A stretch of DNA of 64,000 nt from Chitinophagaceae bacterium (GTDB lineage: Bacteria; Bacteroidota; Bacteroidia; Chitinophagales; Chitinophagaceae): NCBI GenBank assembly GCA_947454235.1, contig CANGIY010000005.1, positions 62,001 to 126,000 of the forward strand. The letters run 5' to 3'. The notes under the pieces were generated by a model. That model searched no databases, was not told the DNA's origin, and saw nothing but the letters and a program-made list of their open reading frames with translations. Position numbers and translations under genes: made by a program. Below are positions 1-10,000 of this stretch, piece by piece. Numbering within the stretch: position 1 is the first letter of the stretch; every line of letters starts with the position of its first letter.

Positions 1-2
1 TT

Positions 3-3000
3 GACTTCAACAACGATGGTACTTTCCAAACTACTGAATCAGTAGGTGGATCATCTGGTTGGACAGGTATTACTACTTCACACACCATCTCAATTCCTGC
101 TGCTACAGCCGGTATTGCTCCTGGTTATTATCGTATGAGGGTTGAGGCTGAGTATAACTATCACGCATATCCTAACTTGTTACCTTGCCCTAACAGTAGT
201 TCAACTTCTAACTACTATGGTGATGTAAGGGATTACAAAGTGTATATTTATGTTCCTCCAACAGCTACAGTATCTCCAAGTTCATTGTCTTTTGCTCCTG
301 TTGAAACAGGTACATGTTCAACTCCGTTGACATCAACCATTTCAGCGGTTTACTTGTCACCTTCATCAGGTTCGGTTACATTAACTGCACCTACAGGTTA
401 CCAAGTATCTCTTGACGGTTCAACTTATGCTACTTCATACGCTTTAACTTACACTGGTTCTACACTCGCTTCTACAACTGTTTATGTTAAGTTGTGCCCT
501 TCTTTGGCAACTACTTATTCAGGTACAGTTACAATGACAGGCGGTGGCTTATCAGGTGCTGGTATTGCAGTAACAGGTACAGGTGCAACACCATGTTCTG
601 GTACTCCGTCAGCAGGTTCTGCATCAGCTTCTCCTTCATGGGCGAGTGCTTCTTCTTCGTTTACGTTGTCAGTAACAGGTTATTCAGTTGCTGGTGGGTT
701 AACGTTCCAGTGGCAGTCTTCTACAAGTGCATACTCTGGTTTCAGTAACATTAGTGGTGCTACTAACACAACATATGTTGTTACTGGTGGCATCTCTACA
801 ACAATGTACTATCAATGTATTGTAACTTGTACGCACGGTGGTGCTTCAGCTACTTCAGGTTATACGACTGTTTCGTATGTGCCTGCTTCTAGCTGTACAC
901 CGGCGTCATATTACACTCCTACGAATACCACATCTGCAATAGCTACTTCATCGACATATCCATTTAAAATCAATGGTTATTCTGGTGCTATTAATGATGC
1001 GAACGGTCCTAACTTGACTAGCCTTGGTTATTCTGATATGACAGCTTCTGGTGGTAGCTATACTTGTACTTTGGCCGCAGGTAGTTCTTATACAACTACT
1101 ATTGGTTCAAATACAAGTGCTTATACTCAAAGTTGCCAATTCTGGATTGACTTCAACTCAAATGGTACTTTCGAATCTACAGAGTCTGTGGGTGGTCAGT
1201 CTGGTTGGACATCAGTTTCATTGAATCCGGTTATCACTATCCCTAGTGCTTCAACAGGTTCAATTATAGCTGGTGCTTACAGGATGCGTGTTCAGGAAGA
1301 ATATTATTATCACACTTACCCAAGCCAATTGCCTTGCCCTAACAGCAGCTCAACTTCTAGCTACTATGTAGATACACGTGATTACTTGGTTACGATTTAT
1401 GTGCCACCAACAGTAACAGCTTCGCCTACATCTATAGCGTTCCCTGCTACCGTTACAGGTACAGCGTCTTCTGCTATCACTAGCACTATCAACGGTTACT
1501 ACTTGTCTCCATCAGCCGGCAACTTAACAGTTACTGCGCCTACTGGCTTCAGAGTTTCTGCTGACGGTACTACTTATGGTACAACATGTGCAATTTCTTA
1601 CACAGGTGCTTCTGTTTCTTACTACACATTGTATGTAACATTCAACCCATCGGCAACAACAACCTACACAGGTTCAGTAGCTATTACTGGTGGTGGTTTG
1701 AGTTCTGCTACTAACATTGCTGTAAGCGGTACAGGTGCAGTGGCTTGTTCTGGTACACCAACTGCGGGTACTGCAACAGCTTCTCCTGCTGCGGGTAATG
1801 GCACAACTCCATTTACATTGTCATTGTCTGGTTATACTACTACAGGTGGTATCCAATTCCAGTGGCAGTCATCGGCGTCTAGTACTTCAGGTTGGTCAGA
1901 CATTTACGGTGCAACACTTTCTTCGTACAGCTTCACGGGTATCTCTGCAAGTATGTACTATCGTTGCGTTGTTACATGTTCTTACTCAAGTACAAGTGCT
2001 GCCTCTAACGTTGTAGCTATTAGCTACTACCCAGCTTCAAGTTGTACGCCTGCATACTACTATGCAGCGAATGCTTGTAGCTACGGTATGGTTGTAGCTA
2101 GTGCGTCTTATCCATTGTCATTGTACGGTGCTTCAGGTTCTATTGTTGATAACCATGCATGTACAGGTTCTGCGTATGTTGATTATTCAGGTTCTTATAG
2201 TGTTACTTTGAATACAGGTACTACTTATGGAATTACAATGGGTACAAACACTTCTGCTTATACAATGAGTGGTCAGGTGTGGATTGACTTCAACAACGAT
2301 GGTACATTCCAAAGTTCAGAAACTGTAGGTGGTGGTTCGTACACGTCAATTTCATTGGCTACAAATATCACTATCCCTTCTGCTTCAGTTGTTTCAGCCG
2401 GTTCTTATCGTATGAGGGTTGAGGCTGAATACTACTACCATACTTATCCTAGTCAAAACCCTTGTCCGGACGGAACTACTGCAAACTCGTTCTACTATGG
2501 AGAGGCTCGCGATTACATGGTAACTATTCAGGTTCCTCCTACAATCACTCCTTCATTGACAACATTGCCGTTTACTGCAACTTGCCCTGGTTCTAATAAT
2601 GATATGTCGTTAACTCTTACAGGTTCTTATTTGGTACCTGCTTCAGGCAACGTTACTATTACAGCACCAAGCAACTTCTCAATATCTGGCGATGGTTCTA
2701 CTTATGCTAGCTCTTATGTAATGTCATATACTGGTAGTGGTTTTGCAACTACAACGGTTTATGCTCGTTTCAGTCCTTCAGCGGTTACTTCATACACTGG
2801 TACATTTACAGTATCAGGTGGTGGTGCAACAGTTAGCCTCCCTGCTACAGGTACAGGTGCTGCTGCATGTTCAGGTACTCCTACTGCGGGTTCTATCACT
2901 GCAACGCCGTCAATGGGTGGCGCATCAACAGCGTTCTCATTATCATTATCTGGTTACTCAGTTGCTTGTGGTATCACATTCCAATGGCAGCAATCTAACG

Positions 3001-6000
3001 ATGGCACTTCTTGGACCAATATCACTGGTGCTACTTTGGCTAGCTACAACTTTACAGGTATTACAGCAACTAAGTACTTCCAGTGTATAGTAATGTGTGC
3101 TGGTGCGGGTACATATTCAATTACTTCTCCTGTAACTGTTTATTACTTGCCACCTTCAAGCTGTACTCCGGCTTGGTATTACGGTGCAAGTTCATGCTCT
3201 AACTACATGGTTGTTTGTAACGCTTCATATCCATTTAAAATCAACGGTGCATCTAGTACAAGCATCACCGACTATACAGCTTGTTCGTCTGGTTATATTG
3301 ACGAGACAGGTACGTCTAACACTTGTACTTTAAATGCCGGTACTTCTTATGTAGCGACATTAGGTGGCAACATCTACGGTTATAACATGAGTACTCAAGC
3401 ATGGATTGACTTCAACTCAAATGGTATCTTTGAGTCAACTGAGTCAGTTGGTGGTGGTTCATTTACTTCAGTTCAATATTCTCCTACATGGACAATTCCT
3501 ACTTATGCTGCTGGTGTAAGACCTGGTTTGTATCGTATGAGGGTTGAGGCTGAGTATTATTATCACTCTTATCCTAGCATGAGTCCTTGTCCTACAGGTT
3601 TAACTTCAGCTAGCTACTACTATGGTGATGTTAGAGATTACAGGGTAACAATTGTTGTTCCTCCAACAATTACTTCAACTGCAACTTCTATTCCATTCAC
3701 TCCTACGTGTGTTGGTTCATCTTCAGCAACAAGTTCGTTCAACATTGGCGGTTACTATTTGTCAGCTTCTTCTGGAGACTTGACAATTACAGCGCCATCT
3801 AACTTCCTGGTTTCTGCTGATGGTTCTACATGGGTGTCTTCATATACAGTATCGTACACAAGTTCAACACTTGGTGCAACTACTGTTTATGCTCAATTCA
3901 ACCCATCTGCTATTACTAGCTACACAGGTAACATCGCAATTTCTGGTGGTAGTGCTACAACTGTAAACGTTGCTGTAACAGGTGACGGTGCTTCAGCTTG
4001 TTCTGGCACTCCAACTGCAGGTACGGCTTCTTCTAGCCCAACTGCTGGTGGTGCTTCAACAGCGTTCACATTGTCATTAGCAGGTTACTCAGTAGCTTGT
4101 GGTGTAACATTCCAATGGCAGGTATCTTCTACAGGTACTGGCGGCTGGACAAACATCTCTGGTGCTACGCTTGCTAGTTATTCATTTACAGGTCTTACTT
4201 CTACTACTTACTATCAATGTGTTGTAGCTTGTACTGCTTCAGGTATGTCAGCTACATCTAACGTAGTTCCTATTTACTACTTCCCGGCGTCTTCTTGTAC
4301 TCCGGCTTGGTATTATGGTTCTTCTTCATGTAGTAACTATATGACAGTAGGTTGGGGTTCTGGTTATCCAGCATTGATCAACGGTTATGGTGGTACATCA
4401 ATCAACGATGTTACTGCTTGTGCTGGTGGTTATTTAGATCTAACAAGTACTTACATTGTAACATTCGCTGCGGGTGCTTCTTATGTTCCAACAATTGGTG
4501 CTAACATCTACGGATATGGCATGAGTAGTCAGACATGGATTGACTTCAACAGCAATGGTGTGTTTGAAAGCACTGAGTCAATTGGTGGTGGTTCATTCAC
4601 TTCAGTACGTACTAACCCAACATGGACATTGCCTGCTGCAAGTGCAGGTGTGAATCCAGGCGTTTACCGTATGAGGGTTGAAACTGAATACAACTATCAC
4701 TCTTATCCTTCAATGAATCCTTGCCCTGATGGAACAACTTCAGGTTCGTTCTACTACGGTGAAGTAAGGGATTACAAGGTAACAGTGGTTGTGCTTCCAA
4801 TGGTTACGCTTTCTACAACATCTATTCCATTCTCTGCTACATGTACAGGAGTATCTTCTGCAACTTCAACTATTACGTTGTCAGGTGCATACTTGTCTCC
4901 TAGTTCAGGTTCATTGACTGTGACAGCACCATCTAACTTCCAAGTGTCTTCAGATGGTTCTACATGGGTGTCAAGCTACACTATATCTTACACAGGTTCT
5001 ACATTGGCTTCAACGCCTGTATACGCTCAGTTTAATCCATCTGCAATTACTACTTATTCTGGCAGCATCACCATCACTGGTGGCGGTGTTACAGCAGGTA
5101 ATAACGTTGCAGTTACTGGTTCTGGTGCTGCTGCTTGCTCTGGTACTCCAACTGCAGGTACTGCGGTTGCAACTCCTGGCTTCGGTGGTTCTTCAACTGC
5201 GTTCACATTGTCGTTGACAGGTGCTACAACTGCTTGTGGTATCACTTACCAATGGCAGAGTTCATCTACAGGTACTGGCGGATGGTCAAACATCTCAGGT
5301 GCAACCTTAGCTAGTTATTCTTTCACTGGTGTTACGGCAACGACTTATTATCAGTGTATTTTAACATGTTCTGGTTCTTCAGCTACATCAGGTTCGGCAG
5401 TGATTTATCTCTACCCGCCTTCAAGTTGTACACCTGCGTTCTACTATTCTACAACTTCTTGTAGCTATGGTATGGCGGTTGGTTCTTATGCTTATCCATT
5501 CACTGTAACTGGATATTCTAGTACTTCAATGACTGATGTTACTGCTTGTTCTGGTTCGTACCAAGATCTTTCAACTTCAGGTTACACTGTAACATTTGCG
5601 GCGGGAAGTTCTTATACTTCAACAATTGGTTGTAATACAAGTGCTTATAACATGTCATACCAAGCATGGATTGACTTCAACAACAACGGTATCTTCGAAA
5701 CCACTGAAAGTGTTGGTGGTGTAGGTACTACTACAGCTTTGAGGTCAAACATGACGATTACAATTCCGGCAGGTACTGCTGGTGTAACGGCAGGTATTGC
5801 AAGAATGCGAGTTGAAGCTGAATACTATTACCATACATATCCTAACTTGAGTCCTTGCCCTACAGGTTTGACTTCAGCTAGCTTCTACTATGGTGAGGTT
5901 CGTGATTACATGGTTACACTTGTGGTTCCTCCTACAGCATATGCAACGCCTTCAAGCATTGCATTCCCTCCAACTACTGTTGGTTCTACTAGTTCTTCAA

Positions 6001-7036
6001 CTACATCTGTTACTGGATTATATTTGACACCATCAACCGGCAACTTAACTGTTACTGCTCCTACGGGCTTTAACGTTTCTCCTGACGGTTCGACATGGGC
6101 TTCAAGCTATGTAATTTCGTATACAAGTAGTTCTACAACTAGTACAGCATATGTACAGTTTGCACCAAGTACTGCTGCTACATATACTGCTTCAGTAACG
6201 GTATCTGGTGGTGGTCTTTCATCAGCACTTAATATTCCTGTAACTGGTACAGGTGCTGCAGCTTGCTCTGGTACTCCAACAGCAGGTACAGCAACTATCA
6301 CTCCTGGTGCAGGTACAAGCTCTACTTCATTCACTATCAGTTTAACTGGTTATACTGCTTCTGGTGGTATTGGATTCCAATGGCAGTCATCTGCTGATGG
6401 AACTAGCTGGTCTAACATTAGTGGTGCAAGCTTGTCTTCTTATTCAGGTTCTGGTGTTTCTACTACTACATACTATCGTTGTGTTGTAACATGTTCTTAC
6501 TCTAGCACTTCGGCTAACTCGAATACTGTTACATTCTACTCTTTCGTTCCTGCAACTTGTAGCACTCCTACATTCTTGTATGCAAGCAACGCTTGTTCTT
6601 CATACAACATGTGGGGTAGAATCAATAACCTAGTTGGTTATTCTGGTTCAATTGCTGACGGTTCAGCTTGTAACGGCACTGGTTATGAGAACCTTACTGG
6701 TACTTACTCTGTAACATTGCGTCCATTCAACACTTACAACGTGACTTTGCAAACTGGTACTTCGTACAATGCAAGTCAACAAGTATGGATTGACTTCAAT
6801 TCCAATGGTTCATTCGAATCATCTGAGTCAGTGGGTGGTGTTTCTAGCTTCAGCAACACAACTACAACTACCCTAACTATTCCTTCGAGTGCAACTCCGG
6901 GTGCTTATGTTATGAGGTTGGTTAGTAACTACAACCCAGGTACGGTTAGTTACGAGGGTATTTATCCAAACATTAACCCATGTCCTACTACGTCAATTTA
7001 CTATGGTGATGTTCGTGATTACTTGGTTATTATTGG
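3..7036 (+). repeat. Tandem ~1.13-kb coding repeats (GEVED + ASH-like + Ig-like unit)
   Basis: The codon for W of the WIDFN motif recurs at 1143, 2280, 3402, 4536, 5667 and 6786, giving spacings of 1137, 1122, 1134, 1131 and 1119 bp; a seventh, partial copy begins the window (its D codon is at base 3). The units are clearly homologous at protein level but differ at many third positions, so this is an old, diverging array rather than a fresh duplication. The array encodes successive domains of the giant T9SS protein. Confidence 0.9.
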
Positions 7037-10000
7037 TACACTTCCGGCTTGTTCTGGTACGCCAACAGCAGGTACTGCTACAGCGTCAACAACAACAGGT
7101 TGTTTGCCTTATAACACAACGTTGTCATTAACAGGCTCTACTGCTGCAAGCAGCATGGCTTACCAATGGTACATGTCATTAGATGGTTCTACATGGAATA
7201 CAATTTCTGGTGCAACTTCTATTTCTTCACTTGTTAGTGATACAGCATCTACTCAGTACTATCGTTGTATTGCAACTTGTACAGTAAGCAGCCTTACTTC
7301 AACTTCAACAACTGTTACTACTCACGGTACATACTCACCTTCAGGTATCTCTGGTGGTTCTGGTGTTTGCCCTGGTGGTCACATTACGTTGACTAACTCA
7401 GTTACTGGTGGTACTTGGTCATCAAGTGTAACGTCAGTAGCTACGATCCATCCTACAACAGGTTATGTAACAGGTATCTCAACAGGTACAGCTACTATTA
7501 CTTATTCAGTTGGATCTTGCGGTTATTCAACAATGACGTTGTCAGTTTATGGTACAGCAGCTTCTATCACAGGTACAACTTCGGTTTGTGCTGGTGCTAC
7601 ATCTACACTTGCTGATGCAACTGTAGGCGGTACATGGTCTTCAAGTGATACAACAATTGCAACTGTTACATCTGGTGGTGTTGTAACTGGTGTTGCTCCT
7701 GGTACAGCTACAATCAGCTACTCAGTTGGTTGCGGTACACCGGCTACAGCTTCGTTCACAGTTAATACACAGCCTGCTGCAATCACAGGAGCTAGCTCAC
7801 TTTGTATCTCAGCGACAACAACTATGGCTGATGCTACATCAGGTGGTACTTGGAGTGTTTCAAGTACTTCAGTTGGTACAATTGATGGTTCATCTGGTGT
7901 GTTTAGTTCTTCAACTACAACAGGTACTACAACAATTAGTTACACAATTGGTTCTTGTTATTCAACATCATCAATGTCAGTAAGTAATACATCTCCTGCT
8001 TCAATTACCGGTACTCCGGTTGCTTGCGTAGGCGGTACATCTACACTTGCTGATGCTACTTCTGGTGGTGTTTGGTCTTCAAGCAATACTGCAATTGCAA
8101 CAGTAGATGCAACTACTGGTGTTGTAACTGGTGTTTCAAATGGTTCTTGTACTATCACATACAGTTCTGGTTGCGGTACTCCTGCAACTATCTCTTGGAC
8201 TACCAACGGTACTACAGCTAGTCTGTCTTACTCTGACGGTACGCTCACAGGTCCTGTATGTAGCGGTGGTACACTTTATCTGAACTCGGGAACTACATCT
8301 GGTGGTACTTACTCTTGGACTGGTCCTAACAGCTTCTCTTCGACTTCTCAGAACCCAACAATCTCTTCTGTAACAGCAGCTGCAAGCGGTACTTATACGT
8401 TCAGCGCAACAGTGGGTGGTTGTACAAGTTCTACATACAGAATGTTCGTAGCTGTTGATGCTGTTCCTTCGGTAACGGTTACAGCTTCTCCATCATCAAT
8501 TTGTGCTGGTAACAGTACTACGTTGACTGATGCAGTTTCTGCTCCTTCTACTTCTGGTCCTACAGTTTATGCTATTCCATACGCACTTACTACGTTTACT
8601 TCTTCAGGTAGCGTATCGGGTGACGACGTGAACAGTGGTGGTATTTCGATTCCATTCCCATTCACTTTCTATGGTAGCTATATGGCAACTCCATCTATTA
8701 AGATCTGTACTAACGGTTGGGTAAGTTTCTCTAGCTCATCTACAACAGCTACGAACTATGCTTATCCAAATTCGTCAGCTGCTATTTCAGCTATCTCGTT
8801 GGTTTCTCATGACCTTAATACAGTTTCAGGTGGTTCTATCACTTACGGTACAACAGGTACAACTCCTGATCGTAAGTTCATAATCTACTACAACGGCGTT
8901 GCTAACAAAGCAGGTGGTGGTTCAGTAACAGGTCAAATTATCCTGCACGAAACATCTAATGCTATCGACATCATGTTAGGTTCAGTATCTTATGGTTCTA
9001 CAACTTACAGCAGCACTACAGGTATCCAAAACAGCACTGGTTCATCAGCAGTTACAGCTCCTAGCAGGAACGGTACAGCATGGCAAGTGTCTACTCCTGA
9101 AGGCTGGAGGTTTGTAACTCCATCATATACTTATGCATGGTCTCCTGCTGGTAGCCTTGCAGCAACAACTGGTTCATCAGTAGCTACAACTACACTTTCT
9201 TCAACAACTACTTACTCTGTAACTACTGTTGATGCTAATAGCGGTTGTACTTCTGGTAACACATCTACAGTAACAGTAACAGTTAACCCACTTCCTACAG
9301 CTATGGCTGTAACTGGTGGCGGTGCATATTGTTCTGTTCCGGGTACAGGAGTTCACGTTGGTCTTGCAGGTTCTGAATCAGGTGTTACTTATACTTGGTC
9401 AAATGGTGCTGGTTCTACCGGTACTATAGCTGGTACAGGTTCTTCACTTGACTTTGGTACATTGACTGGTGTTGGTACTTACACTGTAACAGCTTCTAAC
9501 GCAACAACAAGTTGTGCTTCTACAATGACTGGTACAGCAACGGTTACAATGACAACCAGCCCTACTGCTTACTCTGTAACAGGTGGCTCTAGTTGTTCTG
9601 CTTCACCGTTGAATATCGGATTAAGCAACTCTGAGTCTGGCGTTGTTTACTCATTGTACAATGGTTCTACTTATGTAACATCTTACACAGGTACTGGTTC
9701 ATCATTCTCGTTCGGTACATACTCAACTCCTGGTACTTACACAGTTGTTGGTGATCGTTCAGGTTGTACAACTAATATGACTGGTTCAGCTACAATCACA
9801 TACTCACCTGCTGCTTACGCAGTAACTGGTGGTTCTGCTTGCTCTGCATCAGGTGTTGATGTTCAATTGTTCGGTTCTGAAACAAGTACTGATTACTCAT
9901 TGTATGTTGGTGCTACTTATGTAGGTTCTATGACAGGTACTGGTTCTGCACTTGACTTCGGTACTCAGACAACTGTTGGTGTTTACACAATCATCGCTTC

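Noticed and set aside
3-7036. The regular repeats as a CRISPR array or minisatellite
   Set aside because: The period is ~1.13 kb, lies in one reading frame, and changes mostly at silent positions; it is domain duplication.
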